A stretch of 64,000 bases of DNA from Halicephalobus mephisto. Its lineage: Eukaryota > Nematoda > Chromadorea > Rhabditida > Panagrolaimidae. Location: assembly GCA_009193035.1 (NCBI GenBank), contig SWDT01000096.1:185143-249142 (forward strand), written 5' to 3'. The notes under the pieces were generated by a model. It ran no database searches. It was not told where the DNA came from and saw nothing but the letters and a program-made list of their open reading frames with translations. Positions 47,821-60,540 of this stretch are shown piece after piece (the first letter of the stretch is position 1; every line of letters begins with the position of its first letter). The position numbers were made by a program, and so were the translations under genes.

Positions 47821-49322
47821 ATGTCCACTTCATTTGCCAATTATTCAGCTTTCACTATCGATGATCTCTATCATCCGACTCTTGTGGAAGTGTATTCTAT
47901 ATTCGGCGATGTCTCCCTTGGTGTGACTACGGTATTTTTTATTTTTATGCTGTATACTATTGTAAAAAAATCGTCGAATGAGATGAAGGAATATAAAATC
48001 TACCTGATCCATCAAGTGGTTTGGATTTTCTTGTTTGACCTTCATTTAGGGGTATGGAAGCCAGTCCCATTGTGGCCTTTCTACCTCGGGTACAGTGTTG
48101 GATGGTACTCGAACATTCCGAGAGAACTGGCCCTTCTGCCTCTCATGGGCATGAATTTCTTCTCTGTCGGGATGGGATTTTCCCTTTACATTGCTGGTAT
48201 CCACAGGTACTTTCAAGTTATACCCTTATCGTGTTGGTACGAGTTGTACTCATATTTGCCTTTACGATTCTGTCATTACATTGTAATCTTCATAATATTC
48301 GAGTGTGGTATCTGTCTTCCCCTCTGGATATTCAAGCCGGACAATGATGAGTTGAAGGAGGTGATTGTATCACGAGCAGAATTCATGCAATTTTTTTTTG
48401 TCAAGTATCCAAATATTTTCGGATATGCTTCAGAAATGAGCGATGGATTTTCAACATTTTTTATGGGAATACTGATAACTGTATTAATTGGGGTTATAGT
48501 CAGCATTTTAATTTTGTATGTCAATTTCGTGAGGCTTTTGAAGAAGAATAGAGAATTAATGAGTGTTGGTACATACCGTTTGCAAGTGGGTTTTATTTCT
48601 AAAATATCCTATGAACAATTTGCGCTTTTAAATAGTTCCAGGTTAGTGAATGCTTTGTGAAATTAAATATTTTTTCCGGCCCAAGCAGCGTCTTATTCGT
48701 TTTTAATCAAAAATACAGCTACATTTAGTAGTAAATTTTTCGAAATGTATAAGAAACATTTTTCCTTTGAAGATGAAACAGGTGATTCTAAAGTACAATG
48801 TCAAAAGTTAAAAACAAACTTGGAAAAAGAAATTCTTCAAAGTTCGAGTACATACTTCGAAATTTAGTTTCTTGATTTCGGAAGTAATAGTAAAATTAGA
48901 GGATACCGAGATAAACGGAGTTCTGAAAGTCTATGGAGCATTCATTAATCTAGAACAGTTTGAAACATGGACTTATTTTCAGACATCTTTATATAAATGA
49001 TTTTCACTTTTAGGAAGCATTGTTCAAAGCTCTCTTTGTTGAAGTATCCTTTGGTTTCTGCTTGTTAGTAATTCCGATCACAATCACCACTTTGTTATCC
49101 ATATGCAACGTCAAATGGACCTCCAAATTCGCCCTTATTACGTTCATGATGATTTCAACTCACGCTATCGCTGAATATGCAATTATAATTTACTTTATCA
49201 AGCCCTACAGGATGTTCTTTTTTCAATGTATCCAGAAATTGATCAGACCATTTGGATTTAAACCTTCGACTGTATCAGTAAATAATTTTGTCCAAATGAC
49301 ATCTACTGTTCCAAGTGATTAA
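47821..49322 (+). CDS. Serpentine chemoreceptor GPCR 1 (Srh/Sri type)
   Basis: Model: join 47821-48585, 49014-49322, 357 residues; donor CAA/GTGGGT, acceptor TTTTAG, phase 0. Seven hydrophobic segments can be traced: about 31-49, 60-80, 105-125, 147-168, 212-240, 258-282 and 290-312. Family marks: MKEYKIYLIHQ before helix 2, a Pro- and Trp-rich loop KPVPLWPFYLGY, HRY after helix 3, and IKPYRMFF after helix 7; the PYR end is typical of the nematode Str superfamily. The likely role is odorant or pheromone sensing in ciliated neurons. It is a close paralogue of the next gene, with the same intron position and exon 2 length, so a tandem duplication is clear. AATAAA at 49371. Confidence 0.85.
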
Positions 49323-49706
49323 GCATCATTATCGATATTTGGATGTTGGTGTAAATTTGAAGGAAAGTGAAATAAAAATATGAAAAGTAAATATTGGTTT
49401 TTTTTCTTGCATTTTCTATTTCCGGATTTCTTACAAATGGATTAAACAATTCATTACTAAAATTGAGTCCATACAACTGTTTCTTTGACAAATTCTGTCT
49501 CATTTATACCAAACAGATGTTTTCCAATTATATCCGACTTCTTACTCATTCTCAATTCTTTTCCTTATTTGCGATTCCTTTCCTATATCTATCTCTCCTT
49601 AGTCTAATTAAAATTCTGACGTTATTAGTAAGTTTTTCACCTGCAACAACTATTAATTTTCGTATTCTTATAAGCAACGAATATGTAGAGTAGTCCATTA
49701 ATATCA

Positions 49707-51182
49707 ATGTTGTCAATTAATTACTCTGCCTTAACCATCGATGATCTCTATTATCCAAATCTCGTACAGTTTTATTCCATCTACTGGGACATCTCTCTTT
49801 GTGTGACTACAGCGTTTTTCATTTTTATGTTGTACGTAATTTTGAAAAAATCACCAAAAGAGATGAAAGAATATCGAAATTACCTGATTCATCAACTGAC
49901 TTGGAGTTTCTTATTCGATGTGTATTTAGGGGGATGGAAGCCGGTCGCATTGTGGCCTTGCTTTCTCGGATATAGCGTTGGATGGTACTCGAATATCCCG
50001 AAAGAATATGTTCTTTTGCCCCTTGTCGGAATCACTTTCTTCTCTGTCGGGATGGGGTTCTCTATCTACAGCTCTGTTCTTCACAGATATATTCAAGCTT
50101 CACCCTTTTCCAATTGGTACAAGTTGTACTCATGTTTGCCTCTCAGAATAGGTCATTACATTGTGATCTTTGTTTTGTTTGAGTGTGGTCTGTGTATTCC
50201 TCTCTGGATGTTCAAATCGGACAATAACCAGTTGAAAGACACAATTATCTCACATGCAGAGTACATGAAGTTCTTTTTCGACAAGTATCCAAGTGTTTTT
50301 GGGTTTGCTCCAGAGTTAAATGGAGGACTTGTAATATTTGTTATGGCAAGCGAGATAATTGTATTAGTCGGGATTATAATCCTCATGGTGTTTTTGTATG
50401 TTAATTTCTTGAGGATTTTGAAGAAGAATCAGACATTACTCAGTGTTAATACGTATCGTATGCAGGTGAGTTTTATTTATAAACTATTCCAGAAAAAATC
50501 CGTGTTTTAAGTTATTGTAATCCAACAAATATTGTAGTGATTGAAGTGTTTCCCCTTCTACTGATCCCAGCTGATTTTATATTCTTATTAATGATTGAGA
50601 AATATTCCAAAAATATGCGTTAAATTTGCCGAAAATTAAGGGGGATTTCCACTTTTAGAAATAAGACAGACAATTCCGAAATAGTACACACAAATTTAGA
50701 TTTGGCTTGCGGTGAAAGCTTTTTAAATGTTTGTTGTAGAATTTCATATCAATATTCCCTCGTATAAAGCAATGACAAACCTAGCACATACTAAAATAGA
50801 AAGAATTTTAAAATCTTACATAGTAATATCAAATGTAAACTTATGTTTTTCACGAATGACTTTTGTTTTTTAGCTGATATTGTTCAAAACCCTCTGTATC
50901 CAAATAGTCCTCTTGTTCTGCTTATTGATAATCCCGATCACAAGTGCTCTCTCACTGGCTCTGTTCCAAGTCAAATGGGTTTCCAAATTCGCTCTTTTTA
51001 TGTTCATGGTAACTTCGGCCCACGCTGTTGCTGAGTTCACAACTATTATTTACTTCATCAAACCCTACAGACTGTTCTGCCTTCAATGTATTGACAAATT
51101 GACCAAAGCACTAGGAATTCAAGTTGTTCCTCTGCCGTCGAATAATATCATCCAAGTGTCATCTACAGTTCTCGGTAATTGA
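49707..51182 (+). CDS. Serpentine chemoreceptor GPCR 2 (Srh/Sri type)
   Basis: Model: join 49707-50465, 50874-51182, 355 residues; donor CAG/GTGAGT, acceptor TTTTTTAG, phase 0. It aligns end to end with receptor 1 (SALTIDDLYYPNLVQFYSIY, VGWYSNIPKEYVLLPLVGIT, FSVGMGFSIY, FIKPYRLFCLQC). The loop KPVALWPCFLGY and the HRY motif are kept. Differences gather in the N-terminal end and in loops, as expected for diverging ligand specificity. No break is seen. AATAAA near 51294. Confidence 0.85.
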
Positions 51183-53282
51183 CATTTCTTTATTCATAAT
51201 GTGATCTTCATATAATTGTCCGAAACGACAGTTATGTCCAAAAGTAGACAAAAGAAACGAATTCTTCAGAAGGTGTGAACACATGTAGCTCCAATAAAAT
51301 AAGTTTTTATTTATTATATTACATTCTGCTTGATATTCTAGGAGTTTAATGATTCATATTGAATTTGCAAATAAAAGAATTTAGGGTTTGATTAACTGTT
51401 AATATTTAACTTAATTGATAACTTATGACCAATATCTCAACAGCAACTATTTTTGTTTAATAAATATCTTTTTGTTCTGAATTACTTCATTGTGAACAAT
51501 TCATTAGTAAAATTGAGTCCATACAACTGTTTCTTTAACAAATTCTGTTTTATTTATATCAAACATAGATGTTTTCCAATTACATCCAACTTCTTATTCA
51601 TTCTAAAGATTATTAGATTTGCTGTGACTATTTGCTATGCTTATGTTTAACTACCATCACATTAATTGTAGTTATGTTTCAACTTTTTCCTAAGAATCTT
51701 CATAGATTTGGCATTCCCATTAACTTTATGCATCTTTGAATCTCTATCTGTGATAGAAGTTTTCTCACAATTGTAGGAAATTTAAAGTTTTAATAAAGGT
51801 TTTCGAAGTATATCCAAATTGATTTGAATTATCTTATCGAGTAATTTGATAAAAAATTGAACTCTTTTAATAGAAAGTTTTTTCACAAGAAACAATTGAC
51901 GGATATTTTTGAGATGATTTTAAAACAGATACAAAAGTACTTTTTTGTATTTGTTGGTTTGTGGCTGAAGAAAATTGTCGAATGAAAAATTTTGCTCTTC
52001 ATTCAGATGTGTAATATTGTTGAAATTGCTGTCATATTTGACGCATTTAATACAAAACAGAACTTTTTCATTTAGAACTTGAACAACACACATAGACGTT
52101 CCAATGACTACAATGACCGTTAGTTGTTTATCTTTTACGACTTTTGCTCTAGGAAATCATCCATTAATCCATTCTTAAATGCGTAGGATGTTGTGAATTC
52201 CTCCTGCTGTTGACGCAGTTGAAGATTGTGTTAAGGACAAAAATGGCAGATGATTCACCAACACAAAATAAGCAAACAGACCTTTACGCTTCACGATTAA
52301 CGTGTTTGATTTATGTTTTGTGTTCTACTATAATTATGTAACACTTTTAAACAATCATAATGTATTATGACTTATGTTTGCTTTATTGTAATTTTTTATA
52401 TTTATCGCTTTTCTTTTGTGAATTTTTGGTTTAATTATCCAAGTTTAAGAGACTAATAAAGAAACTAATGTAAATGAATAATGAACGCTAAGAACTATGA
52501 CCACCACCACCGCTTTCGAGATTATATAAGCTTTATATCTAAGAACAAAGATATCAGATCGAAAAAGACAAGTTCCGATAATTCTGCTTAAATAGTAAGA
52601 AGATTTACTGCATTTACTACCTAAGAAAGCAAACTTTACATCATTCAATGAATGCGCTTGTTTTTTGTTTTTTCATATTTGATTTAGATATATTCGGTGA
52701 CCTAGATCTAGATGATCTAATATTTTCCATCACTAGTTTCATTGATTTGTACTTCAGAATAGCTTCGTATCCCTTTCCCGGGTTCATTTCAAGAAAATTA
52801 GTAAAACTTGTTTGACGAAAATTGGTAATAAAAAACATCCATTGTCTAATTTTTGAAGAATTCTCAATTTTACCAAATTTCTAATTCTTGATGTGAATTT
52901 TCAGAGTATTTGATGAATGATAAACAAGGATTTACTACAGACTTAAAGTTAAGCAAATCTTTTATTCATTTAGTCCTTTGGTGATTATTTTCGAAGATTT
53001 TTAATTATTTTAGATAATTAAAAACAGTTATTCAAGATTTTCAAGGAATTCAGAGCTAGATTGATTCAATCGACTAAGCAACAAATCCCTCCTAAGTCTA
53101 CCCTTATTAATCGTTTATTGTTTTAAATATCTTTTAATAACCACAGGCCAAGAGTCAAATAGATTTTGCGAGAGTAAACATAAAATTAAATTAATACATT
53201 TTTAGAAATATAAGTATCCGACGTAACTGCTTTATTCTGACGCAGAAGAAGAAAGGATTAAAAAATTATTATTGTGTTTCCT
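51183..53282. other. Intergenic, with orphan copy of a receptor upstream block
   Basis: 51490-51605 is closely similar to 49443-49555 (AAATTGAGTCCATACAACTG, TGTTTTCCAATTA), the block upstream of receptor 2, but no third receptor frame follows. The rest of this stretch is AT-rich with no gene I can support. Confidence 0.6.
53231..53236 (-). terminator. Poly(A) signal of the DB-module gene
   Basis: AATAAA on the minus strand, about 47 bases past the stop. Confidence 0.55.
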
Positions 53283-54702
53283 CTACTCCAGTTTGATGCC
53301 AGAATGAGCGCAATAGGAGATGACGTTCCAGTTGAAGAGGCATGTGACGTCTTCTTTGGAGATGCTGGAGATTCCGTCCCCAGCGGGATCACAGAAACGA
53401 AGACAACGGTTACCGACTCCTAGTGCAGGATTTGCCATCCCCAAATGTTCACAGCATTTTCTGTTGTCCTGGAAATATTACTTTTTAATAAATCCAAAGG
53501 TCAAGAAGGTGTTTAGTATTTGTGGATAAGAAACTGTAGAGGGATTAGTGGGAGTTAATGCGGCGGAAGTGGATGACATTAAAAATGAAAGTCAGGAGAT
53601 CGAAAAGAAATTTTTTCGAAATCAATTGCTCTCTAGTTATCATTAAAGTTGATATTTTTGGGTTTTGTAGATTACAATGAAGATTTAGTAAAGTCCGAAA
53701 TCAGTCACTATCAATTTTTATTGGAGTTATTTTTTGGAAAGCAACTGAAGAAATAACTAAAGTCATTAACTAAACATAAATTGGATAGTGTCCGAAATCA
53801 GTCACTATCAATTTTTATTCGAATTATTTTTAGGATAGTTACTGACAATATGCAAAAATCTCCCATTTTAGTCACTATCCATTTTTATTAGAACTACTTT
53901 TTGGATAGTGACTGACAATATGCAAAAATCTCCCATTTTAGTCACTATCCATTTTTATTTGAATTATTATTTTTTAGGATAGTTACTTTTGCAATTTTAA
54001 TATAAATAAAATAGTGTCTAAAATTAATCACTATCCATTTTTATTCGAATTATTTTTTGGAAAGTGATAAAAAATTGTTTAATTATTACTCGAAAGAGAA
54101 CAATGGATAGTGACTAAGAAGTTCTTTTTGAACCCAATGCGGACACTATCCATTTTTCCTAACTAAGCAGTTTTTGGATATCCCAATAAGGAAATAGATC
54201 GTGACTACAAAATACATCCTTATTTATTTTTTTCTAAGATCAAAAGCTGGTTTCTAAATTTATCTCAACCATATGATTTTCTAATTCAAGAAAGCCGTGA
54301 AACTAAATCCTCCATTTTTATTTTAAAGCAATCCCCTGGATATTTTTTATTTTATATCTTTTCTAAAAAAAAATAACATACCTGATTCTGACTGGCACAG
54401 TACAAAATCGTACTAATGTGTTTCAAATCGCACTTTCCGGTCTTGGCCGCCAGAAGCAGGTTCTCTCTCGCCGTCAATTCGTCGCTTTCGTAGGTACACA
54501 GGGACTGACAGCCTTCTGGAGCGTATTGTTGACAACAGTGTTTGAACAAGCCATCTGCTTTTTCTCTAGAGATACAAGGAGCATAATCGGATTCCTTGGT
54601 TCCACATTGGGGTTCTGTGGAGGGGTTTTCTTCTTGTCCCGAGGCGAAAATTATAAAAGAACAGAAAATAAAAGTGGAATAAATCTGAGACACCGTCGTC
54701 AT
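53283..54702 (-). CDS. Secreted DB-module protein
   Basis: Model on the minus strand: exons 54702-54382 and 53468-53283, 168 residues, phase 0 (CAG/GTATGT; TTTCCAG). A signal peptide (MTTVSQIYSTFIFCSFIIFA) is followed by one DB module: FKHCCQQYAPEGCQSLCTYE, then CDLKHISTILYCASQNQDN, RKCCEHLGMA, RCLRFCDPAG and VISYCAHSGIK. The regular spacing of paired cysteines (CC...C...C...C...C...CC...C...C) is complete, so the fold should be intact. DB modules occur in secreted or cuticle-associated nematode proteins of unknown biochemistry. The 913-base intron carries a core-repeat array. The second exon begins DNRKCC, a strongly conserved point of the module, which confirms the splice. Confidence 0.9.
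53690..54170. repeat. Core-repeat array 12
   Basis: Inside the DB-module intron. It contains two copies of the same 72-bp unit seen at 36376-36800 (GACTGACAATATGCAAAAAT, CCATTTTAGTCACTATCC). Confidence 0.92.
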
Positions 54703-54759
54703 CTTTGCTGAAAAGTAAAATTAAAAGTGAAAACGGAGAATCTTTATTCTCGATTTCCC

Positions 54760-57700
54760 GGATCTGGAAAAATAGGACGGAGAAAAAAATCCAAGGGATT
54801 ACGAAATAGCCGTAGGGTGATTGCGCAGGATGGGATGCCGGAGCCCTTAGGCAACGGAAAATGAGATCAACTTGATAAAACCACTAAAATTTGAGAAAAA
54901 TTTAAAAAAAGATGAAATATAATTAAATTAATTTGTAAAATTTCATTATCTCAGAAGTTTTGTGATGAGAAAAACAAGTGTCAAATTACAGTAATTCTCG
55001 GTGTTTTCTAATTTCAAAGAATTTAAAGTTTCAAAATAAGACATTTTATATTGCTAAAAAATATGGGATTTTTACTACAAAATCAAAGCAATTTTTAAAT
55101 TCAAAAAAATTAAAAAATTTAGAAATTTAGAAAATTTAGAAAATTTAGAAATTTAAAAAATTTAGAAAATTTAGAAATTTTAAAAATTAAAAAATTTAGA
55201 AAATTTAGAGATTTAAAAAAATTAAAAAATTTAGAAATTTAGAAAATTTAAAAATTTAGAAAATTTAAAATTAGTAAAAAGTACCGTAATTTTATTTTAG
55301 ACGTAATGGAATTTTTCAGAATAAAATACAAATTTAAAATCGTTTAGAAAATTTTTAAATTTATAATTTTTTTATAATTTCTTCAACAAAGTTCGTTTTC
55401 AATTTTTAAAATAATACAAATTTTAACAAATTTCTTTATTAAATCATTTCCGAAACAATTTTTTTCACTGAAGTGGAAATATTAATTATTCATTTTTATT
55501 ACTGTATCTTCATTTCGAAATAACTAGAAATAAAAATTTTATTTTTTTAAATTAAAAATTTTTATTTTTTTTTTAAAATTAAAAATTTTATTTTTTTAAA
55601 ATTAAAAATTTTTATTTTTTTTAAATTAAGATTTTTATTTTTTTTAAAATTAAGATTTTTATTTTTTTTTAAATTAAAAATTTTTATTTTTTTTTAAATT
55701 AAAAATTGAATTACACAAATTTTAAATGTCTTCCTGAAATATGACTTAGATTTTCCTAAAAATAAAAAATACTCGAAATTAAAAAAGAGCTAATCTGAGA
55801 ATCCAAGAGCAGTGGGAAATCCATTTGTCCAGCTCAGGATTATTTTGGATAAAGATTCCTTATGTCCTGCTTCCCTCATTTCTTCCTCCCTCGACAAGGA
55901 ACCAAAAGTTCTTCGAAGACCGAAAAACAAAAAATCCGAAATTAGAGCTGAATGGACATGTGAATAAAATACGATAAAAATAAATTTTTGAAATTACTGT
56001 ATTAAACAAAATTAAAAGTTTTCGAAATTACTGTATTAAATAAAATTTAAAATTTTCAAAATTACCATATTAAATAAAAATAAAAATTTTCGAAATTACT
56101 GTATTAAATAAAATTTAAAATTTTCAAAATTACCATATTAAATAAAAATAAATTTTCGAAATTACCATATTAAATAAAATTAAAAGTTTTCAAAATTACT
56201 GTATTAAATAAAATTAAAAATTTTCTAAATTACTGTATTAAATAAAATTTTAAATTTTCGAAAATAGAAAACTCCCACCATGAAAGTTTCAAAAAATTCC
56301 AAATATTTTTGATTTTTATAATTTTAGACTCAGTTACCGTATTCCAAAAAGGAAATATTAAAAACAGATAAAATTTAAAAAATAAAAATAACCCTGAAAT
56401 CCCCGTCACAGTGGGTCCCGAGCAGATTATCAAAATACCAAAACCAGATATGATCCATTTTTTCGGATTTTTAACATCTTTCTAAAAATTCAAAAACGAA
56501 GAAAAATTGCAAAACTTTGTTTTAAAAAAGTCCAAGAAAAATTAAATGACGTTATGTCTTCAAGCAACAGATCTTCTTTCTTTGTACTTGTCAAGTCCAG
56601 CGAAAAATATTCAGACCAAAAAATTAGTGTAACTAATTATAATTCTAAAAATGTCCGGAAGACTGGCATGACAAACAGGCAGGTGAACATGACTGGTATT
56701 TATTATTTTAGAAACATTTTGACGGTTTTTCGGGGGAGGGAAGAATTTATAAAATTACTGTGGAAAATGTTAAAAATTGTATGTCATCGATTACTTTCAA
56801 AAAAAATAAATTCAATAAAATATAAAAAATATAAAATTAAAAAAAAATAAATCAAAAAAAATTTTTAAAGTTCTTCAAAAAAATAAATTTTAAAAAATAT
56901 AAAAAATTCCTCGAAAAAATTTAAAATTCTTCAAAAAAAATATATAATTTTTAAAAAATAAATATAAAAATATAACTTAAAGAAATAAATAAATAAAAAT
57001 ATAATTTTAAAAATTAATAAAAATATATAATTTTAAAAATTAATAAAAATATATAATTTAAAAAAAAAATATATTTAAAAAAAAAATATATTTAAAAAAA
57101 TACAATAAAAAGTACTGCAAAAATTGCACAAAATTTAATTATTTTTCGAAGCAATTACGGTAGATGATGTGAAGTTCGAAGAAAACGAAGACAGGAAAAG
57201 GGAGTTATGGGAAAAATAATAGTTTTAATAAGAGGACTACAATTATGGATGTCTGAATTACCGAAAAATGAAAAATATAAAAATTTGGAAAATGTTGTTT
57301 CTAAAATTTTTAGAAACATTTTAAATCTTAAAGTACAAATTTATAAATCCCAACAAATTTGAAATGATTAATTTCTTCGGATTTTTACGACAAAAACACG
57401 AAAGATTATAGTATATTTAATTTTTGATGTTTTCGTTATAGGATTCAAAAAATAATATCTTTTGACTGTTACAGCGGAAATGTGATTAACTACAGTACAC
57501 TTAATTTTTGATATTTTCGTTATAGGACTCAAAAAGATGGATTTTTAGGTTTCTAAGACGAAAATACGGGAAACTACAGTATACTAAATTTTCGTTGCGA
57601 AACTAAAAAAAAATTTTCAAATTTCTAAGACAAAAATACGGGAAGCTACAGTACACTTAATTTTTGATGTTTTCGTTATAGGACTTAAAGAGATGGATTT

Positions 57701-58140
57701 TTAGATTCCTAAGACGAAAATACGGGAAACTACAGTATACTAAATTTTCGTTGCGAAACTAAAAAAAAATTTTCAAATTTCTAAGACAAAAATACGGGAA
57801 GCTACAGTATACTTAATTTTTGTTATTTTCGTTGCGAAACTAAAAAAATAGATTTTTCGAATTTCTAAGACGAAAATACGAGTAACTACAGTATACTTAA
57901 TTTTTGTTATTTTCATTATAGGACTCAAAAAAAACATTTTGATTATTACAACGGAAATGTGACTGACTACAGTATACTTACTTATCTATATTTTCGTTGT
58001 GAAACATAAAAAAAATAGATTTTTCAAATTCCTAAGACGAAAATTCGAGTAACTACGGTATATTTAATTTTTGTTATTTTCGTTATAGGACTCAGAAAGA
58101 TGATGTTTTTCATTCTAAAATGAAAATTAACGTCATTTAT
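54760..58140. other. AT-rich intergenic with tandem repeats
   Basis: 55060-55280 repeats of AAATTTAGAAAATTTAG; 55530-55710 A/T runs; 55970-56260 a 33-bp unit (AAATTACTGTATTAAATAAA); 56800-57110 AT runs; 57360-58110 about ten copies of a 70 to 120-bp unit with CGGGAAACTACAGTATACTA and TTTTCGTTATAGGACTCAAA. The islands at 55795-55950 and 56395-56450 hold no assignable gene. Confidence 0.7.
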
Positions 58141-58160
58141 ACCGTAATCTAATTTCCCAG

Positions 58161-58448
58161 CATCCAGACATCGAGGAAATTCGAAACTCGATTAAAATCT
58201 TCAAAAAATTCCTTCCTAAATTCTCGTCCACTTCAGAATCCCAAATATCCAGATGTCGTCAGATCACTGGAAATAGAAACCACTTTTCTCGCTTCATTAC
58301 CGATTCCAAGCAAAAAAACAACAGTTTCTATACATGGACTCCCACACCGCTTAATTTACATAATTGCCCTGAGGCATTGAGCGTCATTGAGCGGCTATTC
58401 TGGATGGTTTTCGTTTTCCTCAAATGGACCCAACTAACCCTCTTTTAA
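58161..58448 (+). other. Open exon-like segment, unassigned
   Basis: A 96-codon frame without a stop (HPDIEEIRNSIKIFKKFLPK..., CRQITGNRNHFSRFITDSKQ) begins right after TTTCCCAG and ends at TAA. It has no in-frame start, so it could only be a terminal exon. No partner exon upstream was found and no family is recognised. The minus strand also has a possible acceptor here. Confidence 0.25.
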
Positions 58449-58609
58449 AAAGATAAATTTGGCATGATGGGGTTATTTTGGGTAATTTTACAGAGGCGAA
58501 AGTAACATTTTTTTTTTACGATAACGAAGGGATAAAATCAAAGAAGACCAGTTTTGGAAGATGCGGAAAAATTCTAAAATATATTTTATCCATTTCCTGG
58601 GGCGATCAC

Positions 58610-58681
58610 GGCTGAGTGGTCTAGTGGTATGATTTTCGCTTAGGGTGCGAGAGGTCCCGGTTTCGATCACCGGCTCAGCCC
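58610..58681 (+). tRNA. tRNA-Pro (AGG)
   Basis: The 72-nt cloverleaf has acceptor stem GGCTGAG/CTCAGCC, D arm TGGTCTAGTGGTATGA, anticodon stem-loop CGCTTAGGGTGCG with anticodon AGG, T arm CCCGGTTTCGATCACCGG, discriminator C, and a T6 terminator at 58685. Confidence 0.95.
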
Positions 58682-58959
58682 GATGTTTTTTGTTTCCTAA
58701 GGCGAAATTCGTAAAAAATAAAATTTTTTTCTCTCGCGGTCTGGCAAAAAATTGGAAACATTCGAAAAAATTTAAAAAAGCGCATGCAAGTGAGTCCCAC
58801 TTTTTGTGTCAGCTCAACTTTCTGGTTTTTGATTTTTTAATGTGTTCTATGAAATAATATAATAGAAAATAATTTTTTACTTTTTGGTCAAAATTAGAAG
58901 AATAACGTCAGGAAATTCTAAAAAAGAAGATTCTCCAAATAAATCAAATGAATCAAATT

Positions 58960-60540
58960 CTAGTAATTCGATCAACTTTATACTTTCGAATTTTATAATG
59001 AATTCCATAAGATAACATAAAAGTACTTTTTGAATACCTTACTAAAGTGGTGAATATAAAAATTAAAAAATATACAATAATACCCTATGAAGCAATTTTG
59101 ATTATTTATTATATTCTCTACTTTCGGATTTTATAACGAAATCCTTAGGATAACATAAAAGTTCTTTTTGAATACTTTATTAAAGTGGTGAATATAAAAA
59201 TTAAAAAATATACAATAATACCCTATGAATCAATTTTGATTATTTATTATATTCTCTACTTTCGGATTTTATAACGAACTCCTTAGGATAACATAAAAGT
59301 ACTTTTTGAATATCTTATTAAAGTGATGAATACGGGAGTTAAAAAATATACAACAATACCCTATAAATGAGTCAGATTTCAATGACTCGCTCTATTTTAT
59401 ATAGTCGAACTCTACAACGAAATTCATGAACGCCATAAAAGTACTTTTTGTACTATTTAATTAAAGTCATGAATACAAAAGCTAAAAAATATATAACAAT
59501 ATCCTATGAACCCAATTTTTATCATTTATTATGTTTTTCATCGTCGGATTTTATTGCGAAATTTATAAAAAACATAAAAGTACTTTTTTAAATATTTAAG
59601 GTTATCAATTTAACAAGAAATATAACAATATCCTACGAACCCAATTTTTATCATTTATTATGTTTTTCATCATCCGATTTTATGGAATATCATAAAAAAC
59701 ATTTTTTCATTATGCACCTAAGGGCATGGATGCAGAAACTAGGACTTAGTTAACAATGTCCTCCAAGCGAACTAAGTTTAACCACTAGCTCAGTTGGATA
59801 TTTATGTCTAATAACGAGATTTACGAAATAAAATAATAAAAAATTACTTTTTGACATCATCTGCCTAAGGTTATAAGTTCAAAAGTTTTAAAAATTAAAA
59901 TATCATCCTAAAATACATCTAGTTTTTTATCATTTAACTTAGTATTCTTTGTTCTATAACGAAATTTACGAAATAAAATAATCAAAAAATATTTTTTGAC
60001 ATCATCTGCCTAAGGTTATTAATTCAGAAATTAAAAAAAAAACTAAAACAATATTCAAAATACATCTATTTTTTATCGTTTAACCTAATATTTTTTGTTC
60101 TATAACGAAATTTACGAAATACAATAATCAAAAAAATATTTTGACATCATCTGCCTAAAGTTATAAGTTCAAAAATCAAGGAAATTAAAATATCCTAAAA
60201 TACATCTATTTTTTATCATTTAACCTAATATTTTTTTGTTCTATAACGAAATTTACGAAATAAAATAATCAAAAAAATATTTTTTGACATCATCTGCCTA
60301 AGGTTATTAATTCAAAAGTTTTAAAAATTAAAATAATATTTTAAAAATATGCCTGGTTTTAACTTCTTATTTAACCTCCATAATTTATGTCTTAGAACGA
60401 AATTTACGAAATAAACAAATAATATAAAAATACTTTTTTTTATTCTAAAATTATGAATTTAAAAATCAAAAGAATTAAGATAATATTAAAAATAAATCCA
60501 GTTTTAACTACTTAACTACTTAAATATTTTATGTTTTAAA
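58960..60540. repeat. Satellite-like array, period about 120 bp
   Basis: 58970-59700: units with CTACTTTCGGATTTTATAAC, GGATAACATAAAAGTACTTT and ATACAATAATACCCTATGAA. 59700-60540: a second, related unit with TTCTATAACGAAATTTACGA and GACATCATCTGCCTAAGGTT. The shared TATAACGAAATT-y-ACG core suggests both halves come from one ancestral unit. Confidence 0.85.

Noticed and set aside
48054..48347. Frames inside the receptor exons in other phases
   Set aside because: They overlap chemoreceptor exons with clear family motifs in the chosen phase.
52445..52838. Two minus-strand frames between the receptors and the DB gene
   Set aside because: Short, no motif, and no linking splice sites; cannot be supported.
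56554..56850. 98-codon plus-strand frame (MSSSNRSSFFVLVKSSEKYS)
   Set aside because: Runs into poly-lysine from an A-rich tract; no splice sites, signal or family.
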